A DNA stretch of 64,000 nt from Actinophytocola sp963727495 (GTDB lineage Bacteria; Actinomycetota; Actinomycetes; Mycobacteriales; Pseudonocardiaceae). Shown here piece by piece: positions 50,612 to 58,342 of this stretch. Position 1 is the first letter of the stretch, and each line of letters begins with the position of its first letter. The notes beneath the pieces are model-generated. The model was not told the origin of the DNA. It did no database searches and saw nothing but the letters and a program-made list of their open reading frames with translations. The translations under genes were made by a program, and so were the position numbers. The stretch spans positions 2,232,001 to 2,296,000 of the forward strand of contig CAVSGQ010000006.1 of NCBI GenBank assembly GCA_963727495.1, written 5' to 3'.

Positions 50612-51369
50612 CGCAACCGGTCCAGCGCGGACCGGAACGCGGCCGGCTGGACCTCCGCGCCGCCGCTGTACGGGTTCTGCAACTGCTGGGTCGCGAACAG
50701 CAGCAACGTCATCGTCGCCGCCAGCGTCGACACGATGAGGATGTGCGTGAGCGGGCGCGGCCCGCCGAACAGCAACGGCAGCGCCAGCGACATGACCGCG
50801 CCGGCCACCAGCGCGAACCACACCACCGTGTTGACCCCGCCGCTCGTCGCCGTGTTCAGCCGCTCCTGCCGCGCCTGGTAGGCCGACCACAGCCGGTCGG
50901 ACGCCTCGCTCTTCTGGTCGACGGCCCACTCGTCGCCGGCAGGCGCGGCGGCCACCATCCGGCGCAGCTCGGACAGCTGGTCCCAGCCCTCGTCGCCGAC
51001 GGGCTGCCCGGCCCGCATCCGCGGCCACTCGTCGTCGATCACCGTGCTCGCGTACGCCCGCGCCTGGTCGGTGATCTCCGCGCGGGCGGGTTCGGGCAGC
51101 GAGTCCGCCGCCCACACCGCCGCCACCACGCTGTCCGCCTCGGTGTAGGAGCCGTCCTCGGCCGCGCCCGCCGCGTCGAACAGCGAGATCAGCACGAACG
51201 CGACCAGCACCGCCTGCAGCCCGCCGACCAGCGTGAAGACCTGCCCGGCCGCCTCGTTGTTCTCGACCGTGCCCTCGGTGGCGCCGATCCGGCGGATCAG
51301 GTACGCGACGCACGCGGCGGCACACGCCGCGCCGGCCACCCAGAGCATGCCGCTGAGATAGATGTCCAC
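50608..51369 (-). CDS. DUF4239/bestrophin-like membrane protein
   Basis: A 253-residue membrane protein: about four transmembrane segments (VAGAACAAACVAYLI, FTLVGGLQAVLVAFVLISLF, TVVWFALVAGAVMSLALPLLF, HILIVSTLAATMTLLLFA) with a large soluble loop between pairs two and three. The family is DUF4239, described as bestrophin-like, a channel-fold prediction without tested function. It begins 20 bases downstream of the dxs gene stop and overlaps the next gene. Confidence 0.75.
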   Translation of the reverse strand: MDIYLSGMLWVAGAACAAACVAYLIRRIGATEGTVENNEAAGQVFTLVGGLQAVLVAFVLISLFDAAGAAEDGSYTEADSVVAAVWAADSLPEPARAEITDQARAYASTVIDDEWPRMRAGQPVGDEGWDQLSELRRMVAAAPAGDEWAVDQKSEASDRLWSAYQARQERLNTATSGGVNTVVWFALVAGAVMSLALPLLFGGPRPLTHILIVSTLAATMTLLLFATQQLQNPYSGGAEVQPAAFRSALDRLR

Positions 51370-51388
51370 GATCCGCCCCCTGCCGTCG

Positions 51389-53170
51389 TCATCGGGCCGC
51401 TCCCGCGCGCATCCGGGCGAGTCGCTTGAGGACGGTCGTGGCGATCCCGCTCCCGTCGAGCCCGTGCGCGCGCAGGATGTCCGCCCGCCCGGCGTGCGGC
51501 AGGAACGCGGCCGGCAGCGCGAACGTGGCCACGCAGGCCGGCTCCCCGGTCGCCGCGAGCGCCTGGGCCAGCCGGGCGCCGAGCGCGCCGGTCGCCGTCG
51601 TGTCCTCGACGGCCAGCACGAGCCGGTGCGCCGCGGACAGCCGGCGCAGGCCCGGGCCCAGTGGCGCGGTCCACCGTGGATCGACGACGGTGACCGGCAC
51701 GCCGTGGGTGGCGAGCTCGTCGGCGGCGGCCAGGCAGGCGGAGGCGAGCGGGCCGACCGCGACGAGCAGCACCTCGGCGCCGGGGTCCTCGCGCAGGACG
51801 TCGCAGCCGCCCACCCGGCGCACCGCGGGGACGTCCGGCCCGACGCGCGCCTTCGGGTAGCGGACCACGGTCGGCGCGTCCGCCACGGACACCGCGGCAC
51901 GCAGCAGCTCGCGCAGCGTCGCGGGGTCGCGCGGGGCGGCGACGCGCAGCCCGGGCACGACCGGCAGCACGGACGCGTCCCACATGCCGTGGTGGCTCGG
52001 GCCGTCCGGGCCGGTCACGCCCGCGCGGTCGAGCACGAAGGTCACCCCCAGCCGGTGCAGCGCCACGTCCATCAGCACCTGGTCGAACGCCCGGGACAGG
52101 AACGTCGAGTAGATCGCCACCACCGGGTGCAGCCCGCCCATCGCGAGGCCCGCCGCCGAGGTCACCGCGTGCTGCTCGGCGATGCCGACGTCGAACACCC
52201 GGTCCGGGAAGCGGTCCGCGAACGGGCCGAGCCCGGTCGGCAGCAGCATCGCCGCGGTCAGGCACACCACGTCCGGCCGCTCCGCGCCGATCTCCGCGAT
52301 GGCCCGGCCGAACTCCGAGGTCCACGACGCGCCCGAGCCGCCGGCCCCGCCCACGGTGTGCATCCGGTCCGCCTCGTCCCGCTCGGCGGGCGGGTGGCCG
52401 CGGCCCTTGCTGGTCACGCAGTGCACCACCACCGGCCGGCCGAGCTCGCGCGCCGCGGTCAGCGCCCGCTCCACCCCGGCAAGGTCGTGCCCGTCGACCG
52501 GCCCCAGGTAGGCCAGGCCCAGGTCCTCGAACAGGTTGCCGGCCGCGGCCGGGCCGCGCAGCGCGCGCAGGTGCGCGGCCAGCGCGCCCACCGTGGGGGC
52601 GTAGGAGCGCGCGTTGTCGTTCAGCACCACGACCACCGGCCGGTGCGGCGCGCCGCCGATGTTGTTCAGCGCCTCCCAGCACATGCCGCCGGTGAGCGCC
52701 CCGTCGCCGACCACGGCCACCACCCGCCGGTCCGCGCCGCGCAGCGCGAACGCCTTCGCCAGACCGTCCGCATAGGACAGCGCGGTCGACGCGTGGGAGT
52801 TCTCCACGACGTCGTGCGGCGACTCGGCCCGCGACGGGTAGCCGGACACGCCGCCCGCCTGGCGCAGCCCGTCGAAGGCCGCGTGCCGGCCGGTGAGCAG
52901 CTTGTGCACGTAGGCCTGGTGGCCGGTGTCGAACAGCAGCACGTCGCGCGGCGAGTCGAACACCCGGTGCAGCGCCAGCGTCAGCTCGACCGCGCCGAGG
53001 TTCGGGCCGAGGTGACCGCCGGTCCGGCCGACCTTCTCGACCAGGAACGCGCGGATCTCGCCGGCGAGGTGGCCGAGCTCCGCGCCGGTCAGCCCGGCCA
53101 GGTCGGCGGGCGCGCGGATGCCGGCGAGCAGCGACCGGGGCGAGGCGGTGCGGGGAACCGGTGCCGGCAT
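51389..53170 (-). CDS. dxs: 1-deoxy-D-xylulose-5-phosphate synthase
   Basis: A 593-residue thiamine-diphosphate enzyme that condenses pyruvate with glyceraldehyde-3-phosphate, the first and rate-limiting step of the MEP isoprenoid pathway. Visible are the N-terminal GGHLGPNLGAVELTLALH, the ThDP-binding GDGALTGGMCWEALNNIG, and the central FDVGIAEQHAVTSAAGLAMGG. It is somewhat shorter than typical Dxs (about 620-640). The upstream neighbour is an isoprenyl diphosphate synthase, so the copy likely feeds that enzyme rather than serving as the housekeeping dxs. ATG follows GAGGAG. Confidence 0.93.
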   Translation of the reverse strand: MPAPVPRTASPRSLLAGIRAPADLAGLTGAELGHLAGEIRAFLVEKVGRTGGHLGPNLGAVELTLALHRVFDSPRDVLLFDTGHQAYVHKLLTGRHAAFDGLRQAGGVSGYPSRAESPHDVVENSHASTALSYADGLAKAFALRGADRRVVAVVGDGALTGGMCWEALNNIGGAPHRPVVVVLNDNARSYAPTVGALAAHLRALRGPAAAGNLFEDLGLAYLGPVDGHDLAGVERALTAARELGRPVVVHCVTSKGRGHPPAERDEADRMHTVGGAGGSGASWTSEFGRAIAEIGAERPDVVCLTAAMLLPTGLGPFADRFPDRVFDVGIAEQHAVTSAAGLAMGGLHPVVAIYSTFLSRAFDQVLMDVALHRLGVTFVLDRAGVTGPDGPSHHGMWDASVLPVVPGLRVAAPRDPATLRELLRAAVSVADAPTVVRYPKARVGPDVPAVRRVGGCDVLREDPGAEVLLVAVGPLASACLAAADELATHGVPVTVVDPRWTAPLGPGLRRLSAAHRLVLAVEDTTATGALGARLAQALAATGEPACVATFALPAAFLPHAGRADILRAHGLDGSGIATTVLKRLARMRAGAAR

Positions 53171-53179
53171 GGGTTCTCC

Positions 53180-54235
53180 TCAGCTGTCACGGCGGGTCAC
53201 CAGGCGGGCGAGCGCGTCGAGCTCGGCGGCGGCCGCGCCCCGGCCGGGGTCGACCGCGCGGAGCTGGTCCAGCGCGAGCCCGAGTAACTCGTCGGCCTTG
53301 GCCCGGCTCCAGGCCCGGCCGCCGGCCCGCTCGACCAGCTCCGCGGCCCGCGGCAGATCGGTGCCGGTCAGCGGGCCGGTGCCGCGGTAGAGCATCGACA
53401 GCGCCCGTCCGGCGGTGGTGTCCGACGCGAGCGCGAACACCACGGGCAGGGACTTCTTGCGGTTGCGCAGGTCGGAGTACACCGGCTTGCCGGTGGCCGC
53501 GGGATCGCCCCAGATGCCGAGCAGGTCGTCGACGTGCTGGTAGGCGAGGCCGACGTGCTCGCCGAACGCCCGCAACCGCCGCACCTGCTCGCCGTCCCCA
53601 CCCCCGAGCAGGGCGCCGAGCGCGCACGAGCAGCCGATCAGCGCCGCCGTCTTGCCCGCGGCCATCCGTTCGCAGTCCGCCAGCCCGACCGCGTCGCGCC
53701 GCTCGAAGGCCATGTCCGAGCTCTGCCCGTCGACCAGGTCCTGCACGGCGGCGGACAGCATGCGCATCGCCGACCCGGCCGCCGGATGCCCGGTCGCGGC
53801 GAGCACGTCCAGCGCGCAGGTCAGCAGCGAGTCGCCGGCCAGGATCGCGGCGCCGACCCCGAACAGCCGCCACGCGGTCGGCCGGTGCCGGCGGGTCGCG
53901 TCCCCGTCCATCACGTCGTCGTGCAGCAGCGAGAAGTTGTGCACCAGCTCCACCGCCACCGCGGCCGGCACCGCGTCGTGCGGCGACCCGCCGGCGGCCG
54001 CCGCGGACAGCAGGGTGAGCGCCGGGCGCACCGCCTTGCCCGGGGCCGCGGACGTCGGCGTGCCGTGCTGGTCCCACCAGCCGAGGTGGTAGCCGGCGAT
54101 GCGGCGCATCGAGCCGGGCAGCGTGTCCACCGCGGCCCGCAGCGCGGGGTCGACCAGCGCGCGGCCGCGCGCCAGCGTCTCCAGGGCCAGCGCGCGGGTG
54201 CCCGGGATCGCCGGGGCGGCCGTGTCGGCGGCCAC
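53180..54235 (-). CDS. Isoprenyl (polyprenyl) diphosphate synthase, likely encapsulin cargo
   Basis: A 351-residue trans-prenyltransferase. The first aspartate-rich motif is LLHDDVMDGD and the second is QHVDDLLGIWGD, both intact; KAVRPAL holds the substrate-binding Lys/Arg. It would make geranyl-, farnesyl- or geranylgeranyl-diphosphate; chain length cannot be fixed by eye. The N-terminus is short (about 16 residues before the first helix), without the long disordered cargo tail of some family 2B cargos. Coupled to the shell gene by a 1-base gap and to dxs by 9 bases. Confidence 0.92.
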   Translation of the reverse strand: MAADTAAPAIPGTRALALETLARGRALVDPALRAAVDTLPGSMRRIAGYHLGWWDQHGTPTSAAPGKAVRPALTLLSAAAAGGSPHDAVPAAVAVELVHNFSLLHDDVMDGDATRRHRPTAWRLFGVGAAILAGDSLLTCALDVLAATGHPAAGSAMRMLSAAVQDLVDGQSSDMAFERRDAVGLADCERMAAGKTAALIGCSCALGALLGGGDGEQVRRLRAFGEHVGLAYQHVDDLLGIWGDPAATGKPVYSDLRNRKKSLPVVFALASDTTAGRALSMLYRGTGPLTGTDLPRAAELVERAGGRAWSRAKADELLGLALDQLRAVDPGRGAAAAELDALARLVTRRDS

Positions 54236-54236
54236 C

Positions 54237-55637
54237 TCAGCGGCCGATCTCGACGTGCTCGAGGACGCCGAGGGCGTCGGGCACCAGCACCGCGGCGGAG
54301 AAGTAGGCGCTGACGAGGTAGGAGATGATCGCCTTGTCGTCGATGCCCATGAACCTGACGTTCATGCCCGGGGACACCTCGTCGTCGATGCCGGTCTCGT
54401 GCAGGCCGATCACGCCCTGGTCCTCCTCGCCGGTGCGCATCACCAGGATCGAGCTGAGGTGCCCGTCGGTGATCGGGATCTTGTCCGACGGCAGCATCGG
54501 CACGCCGCGCCAGCCCTGCACCACGCTGCCCTCGTGCTCGACGGTGGCCGGGTAGATCCCGCGCCGGGTGCACTCCCGGCGGAACGCGGCGATCGTGCGG
54601 GGGTGGGCCAGGAAGAACCGGGACTTGCGTCGCCGGGACAGCAGCTCGTCGAGGTCGTCCGGCGTCGGCGGGCCGGTCCGGGTGAACACCCGCTGGGACA
54701 GGTCCGCGTTGTGCAGCAGGCCGAACTCCGGGTTGTTGATCATCTCGTGTTCCTGGCGCTCGCGCAGCGCCTCGACGGTCAGCCGGATCTGTTGCTCGGT
54801 CTGGTTCATCGGGTGGTTGTAGAGGTCGGCGACGCGGGTGTGGATCTTCAACAGCGTCTGCACCACGGACAGCTCGTACTCGCGCGGGGCGAGCTCGTAG
54901 TCGACGTACGTGCCGGGCAGCTCGACCTCGCCGGAGTGCCCGGAGGTCAGGTCGATCGACGCCTCGCCCTGCTTGTTCGCCGTGCCCGCGGGCCGGGCGA
55001 GCGCGGCCCGGATGTGCTCGCGCAGCGCGTCGGAGCCGCCGTTCATCTGCTGGAACGACCGCCCGCCCAGCTCCAGGACCGTGCACGGGGTGATCGCCTT
55101 GAGCGCGTGGTCCCAGGTGTGCCGCGCGCCGGTGAGCACCTCGTCGCCGAAGTGGCTGCCGTCGGCGAGCACGTCCAGCACCACCGGCTCGCCGTACTCG
55201 CCGGTGGCCAGCTTCTGCACCTTCCCGTGCGCCAGCAGGAGCAGCCGGTCCACCGGCTGTCCACTCTCGACGATCAGGTCGCCGGGCGCGTACTCCCGCT
55301 GGGTGAAGCGCTGCGCCAGGGCGGTCAGCGCCGCCTCGTCGGTGAAGTCGCGCAGCAGCGGCAGCTCGCGCAGCTCGGCCGGGACGACCCGGACGTCGGT
55401 GCCGGTGCTCACGAACGACAGCCGGCCGTCGCCGATCGTCAGGCTCAGCCGGCGGTTGACCCGGTAGGTGCCGCCCTTCGCGTCCACCCACGGCAGCGTG
55501 CGCAGCAGCCAGCGCGGGGTGATGCCGCGCATCTGCGGCACGGACTTGGTGGTCGTGGTCAGGTTGCGGGCCGCGGTCGTGCCCAGGCTCCGGCGCACCG
55601 TCGCCTCGACCCGGACGCCGGCCTCCACAGTGGTCAC
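54237..55637 (-). CDS. Family 2B encapsulin shell protein, second paralogue
   Basis: A 466-residue HK97-fold shell subunit. The conserved SVPQMRGITPRWLLRTLPWVDAKGGTYRVNRRLS opens the protein. A cyclic-nucleotide-binding-like domain is inserted near residues 85-205 (EYAPGDLIVESGQPVDRLLLLAHGKVQKL, FGDEVL). The HK97-like part continues from SGEVELPGTYVDYELAPREYELSVVQTLLKIHTRVADLYNHPMNQTEQQIRLTVEALRERQEHEMINN to SYLVSAYFSAAVLVPDALGVLEHVEIG. The canonical PBC arginine that binds cAMP phosphate is absent. One base after the first shell gene; a two-component shell is likely. Confidence 0.93.
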   Translation of the reverse strand: MTTVEAGVRVEATVRRSLGTTAARNLTTTTKSVPQMRGITPRWLLRTLPWVDAKGGTYRVNRRLSLTIGDGRLSFVSTGTDVRVVPAELRELPLLRDFTDEAALTALAQRFTQREYAPGDLIVESGQPVDRLLLLAHGKVQKLATGEYGEPVVLDVLADGSHFGDEVLTGARHTWDHALKAITPCTVLELGGRSFQQMNGGSDALREHIRAALARPAGTANKQGEASIDLTSGHSGEVELPGTYVDYELAPREYELSVVQTLLKIHTRVADLYNHPMNQTEQQIRLTVEALRERQEHEMINNPEFGLLHNADLSQRVFTRTGPPTPDDLDELLSRRRKSRFFLAHPRTIAAFRRECTRRGIYPATVEHEGSVVQGWRGVPMLPSDKIPITDGHLSSILVMRTGEEDQGVIGLHETGIDDEVSPGMNVRFMGIDDKAIISYLVSAYFSAAVLVPDALGVLEHVEIGR

Positions 55638-55638
55638 C

Positions 55639-57060
55639 TCAGCCCTCCCGGCCGAGCTCGACGTTCTCGAGCACGCCCAGCGCGTCCGGGACCAGGATCG
55701 CCGCCGAGTAGTAGGCGCTGACCAGGTAGGACACGATCGCCTTCGGGCTGATCCCCATGAACCGCACGGACAGGCCCGGCTGGTACTCGTCGGGGATGCC
55801 GGTCTGGTGCAGGCCGACCACGCCCTGCTGCTGCTCGCCGACGCGCATCAGCATGATCGAGCTGGTCCGGGTGTCCGACACGCCGATCTTGTTGCACGGG
55901 AACAGCGGGATGCCGCGCCACGCGGGCACCCGGTTGCCGCCGATGTCCACGCTCTCCGGGTAGATCCCGCGCTTGGAGCACTCCCGGCCGAACGCGGCGA
56001 TCGTGCGCGGGTGGGCCAGGAAGAACCCGGGACTCTTCCAGACGACCGCGAGCAGCTCGTCCATGTCGTCGGGCGTCGGCGGGCCGGTGCGGGTGTGGAT
56101 GCGCTGCCCGAGGTCGGCATTCGCGAGCAGGCCGAACTCCGGGTTGTTCACCAGCTCGTGCTCCTGGCGCTCGCGCAGCGCCTCGATGGTCAGCCGCAGC
56201 TGCTGCTCGACCTGGTCCATCGGCTCGTTGTAGAGGTCCGCGACGCGGCTGTGCACGCGCAGCACGGTCTGCGCCACGGACAGCTCGTACTCGCGCGGTG
56301 CCGGCTCGTAGTCGACGAACGTGCCCGGCAGGTCCGGCTCGCCGGTGTGCCCGGAGGCCAGCTCGATCGCGGCCTCGCCGTGCGGGTTGCGCGCGGTCGC
56401 CTCGCCGGCCTGGAACGCCGCGAGCTGGATGCGCAGCGTCTCGGAGCGCTCGAGCAGCTCGTCGAACGCGGCCTGCGGCAGCCGCAGCAGGGTGCCGGGG
56501 GTGAGCGCCTTGACCGTGTACTCCCACATGCTCTGCGGGTCGGCTAGGCTTTCGTCCCCGAAATGGTCGCCGTTCGCGAGCACGTCCAGCACGGTCTCGT
56601 CGCCGTAATGGCCCGGACCGATCTTGTTGACCTTTCCGTGCGCGATCAGGAATGCCTCGTTGGACTCGTGTCCGAACTCGACGATCACGTCGCCGGGTTG
56701 AAATTCCCGCTGCTCGAAGCGGTCGGCGAGAGCGGCCAGCGTCTCGTCGTCGTCATATCCGCGAAACAGCGGGAGCTCGCCCAGTTCGGCGGGAATCACC
56801 CGAATTTCCGAGCCGGTCTTGGTGAACGTCACCCGCCCGTCGCCGACGGCGTAGGTGAGCCTGCGGTTGACCCGGTAGGTGCCGCCGGAGACCTGGGCCC
56901 ACGGCAGCATCTTCAGCAGCCAGCGCGAAGTGATGGCCTGCATCTGCGGCACGGACTTCTTCGTCGTGGCCAGGTTCCGGGCTGCCGTGGTCGCCAGGCT
57001 CTGCTGCGCCTCGCCGCCATTCCTGTCGAGACCAGGCGCCACGGGTTCGGTCACCGTCAC
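55639..57060 (-). CDS. Family 2B encapsulin shell protein, first paralogue
   Basis: A 473-residue shell subunit, first gene of the leftward operon. It shows the same order as its neighbour: SVPQMQAITSRWLLKMLPWAQVSGGTYRVNRRLTY, then the cNMP-like insert (FQPGDVIVEFGHESNEAFLIAHGKVNKI, FGDESL), then the HK97-like C-terminal half (AILVPDALGVLENVELGREG). Related but divergent from the second copy. Family 2B shells enclose terpene cyclases, prenyl transferases or other cargo; here a prenyl synthase follows. I prefer GTG 57060 (AGGTGG upstream) to 57072. As in the second paralogue, the usual PBC Arg is missing. Confidence 0.93.
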   Translation of the reverse strand: MTVTEPVAPGLDRNGGEAQQSLATTAARNLATTKKSVPQMQAITSRWLLKMLPWAQVSGGTYRVNRRLTYAVGDGRVTFTKTGSEIRVIPAELGELPLFRGYDDDETLAALADRFEQREFQPGDVIVEFGHESNEAFLIAHGKVNKIGPGHYGDETVLDVLANGDHFGDESLADPQSMWEYTVKALTPGTLLRLPQAAFDELLERSETLRIQLAAFQAGEATARNPHGEAAIELASGHTGEPDLPGTFVDYEPAPREYELSVAQTVLRVHSRVADLYNEPMDQVEQQLRLTIEALRERQEHELVNNPEFGLLANADLGQRIHTRTGPPTPDDMDELLAVVWKSPGFFLAHPRTIAAFGRECSKRGIYPESVDIGGNRVPAWRGIPLFPCNKIGVSDTRTSSIMLMRVGEQQQGVVGLHQTGIPDEYQPGLSVRFMGISPKAIVSYLVSAYYSAAILVPDALGVLENVELGREG

Positions 57061-57475
57061 AACGCACACCACCTATCGCCGTCGCGGATTTCTCGGATTT
57101 TCTTGAGGATGACCAATGTGTGGAATGCCGGCGCAGCGAAGCTAACACTCGCGTTCCTGAGTGGCACAGTCGCCCAAGAGTGTGATCGGTATGCGGCACG
57201 GGCCCGGGGGCGCGAAACGGCCCTCCACTCGTTTCGGGTGAGAAATCGTCGACGGCCGGTGATGGCGGGTGCGCGAACTTGGTCCACTCGGGGACTTCGC
57301 CGGTTCGAGCGGGTGGTGATGGCGCGGCGGTCACGGTGACGTGGGGGACCGCGTTCACCGGACCGGCCCAGCGCCGGCCCACCGTCGGTGGGTCCCGGGT
57401 GATCGCCGCCTCGCCGCCACCCGGCGGCGATCGGTTGCGTCCGGCGTGGCCCCGGCCGAACTATGCTGGCCCGCG
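57061..57475. promoter_or_regulatory. Divergent region between the encapsulin operon and the epimerase
   Basis: No gene seen in these 415 bases. CACTC/GAGTG inverted elements occur near 57145-57180. A TTAGCT on the reverse strand near 57145 is a possible -10 for the encapsulin operon, and a TATGCT for the rightward gene is at 57462-57467. Low-confidence promoter reading; the region is less GC-rich than the flanking genes. Confidence 0.35.
57462..57467 (+). promoter_or_regulatory. -10 element for a leaderless transcript
   Basis: TATGCT followed by eight bases and the ATG at 57476, with no Shine-Dalgarno. Confidence 0.45.
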
Positions 57476-58342
57476 ATGAGCCATGAACCGAGTCGTGTCC
57501 TGGTCACCGGGGCGTCGGGCCGGCTCGGCCGGATCGTGCTGCGCGAGCTGGCCGCGCGCGGCGTGACCGCCGTCGGTCTCGACCGCCGCGACCCGGGCGG
57601 CACCGAGACCGTGACGTTCCACACCGGCGAGGCCGCGGACGCCGGCCTCGTGCGTACCGCGCTGACCGATGTGGACACCGTGATCCACCTGGCCGCGATC
57701 CCCACCCCGGAGCACCTGCCGGGCGTGGACGTGTTCGCCGGCAACGCCGCGGCCACGTTCGTCGTGCTGGACGAGGCCGCTCGGGCGGGCGTGCCGCGCG
57801 CGGTGATCGCCAGCAGCTTCTCGATCACCGGCCTGCCCTTCGGGCCGCCGTCGCTGCGCCCGGCCCACGTGCCGATCGACGAGTCCTCGCCGCTGCAGGT
57901 CACCGACCCGTACGCGCTGTCCAAACAGGCCGACGAGGCCACCGCGGCCATGGTCGCCCGCCGCGACGGGATGGCGGTCGCGGCGCTGCGGTTCCCGCTG
58001 CTCGGCTGGCCCGGCGACGTCCAGCTCGGCGAGCAGGCCGAGCTGTACCGGGTGGACCCGGCCGCCGGCGTGTCGCACCTGTGGACCTATCTGGACGCCC
58101 GGGACGCGGCCCGGGCCTGCTGGCTCGCCGCGACCGTGCCGCTGTCCGGGAGCCGTCCGGTCTTCGTCACCGCGCCGGACACGCTCGCGCCGTACCCGAC
58201 CGAGGAACTGCTGGACAAGTTCCTGCCGGGCGTCCCGCGCCGCGCGCCCCTGCCGGGCCGGACGGTCCCGGTCGACCTGACCGCGGCGCGCACACTGCTC
58301 GGCTTCACCGCCGAGCACGACTTCCCCCTGGAGCGGGCGTGA
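57476..58342 (+). CDS. NAD-dependent epimerase/dehydratase
   Basis: A 288-residue extended short-chain dehydrogenase. The Rossmann motif is VTGASGRLGRIVLRELAARG, and the catalytic YxxxK is DPYALSKQADE; the internal TVIHLAAIPTPEHLPG and the late HLWTYLDARDAARAC match the uronate-dehydrogenase/epimerase group. It likely oxidises or epimerises a sugar or sugar acid. ATG 57476 has a -10 eight bases upstream. The next gene, beta-galactosidase, overlaps by four bases. Confidence 0.87.
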   Translation: MSHEPSRVLVTGASGRLGRIVLRELAARGVTAVGLDRRDPGGTETVTFHTGEAADAGLVRTALTDVDTVIHLAAIPTPEHLPGVDVFAGNAAATFVVLDEAARAGVPRAVIASSFSITGLPFGPPSLRPAHVPIDESSPLQVTDPYALSKQADEATAAMVARRDGMAVAALRFPLLGWPGDVQLGEQAELYRVDPAAGVSHLWTYLDARDAARACWLAATVPLSGSRPVFVTAPDTLAPYPTEELLDKFLPGVPRRAPLPGRTVPVDLTAARTLLGFTAEHDFPLERA

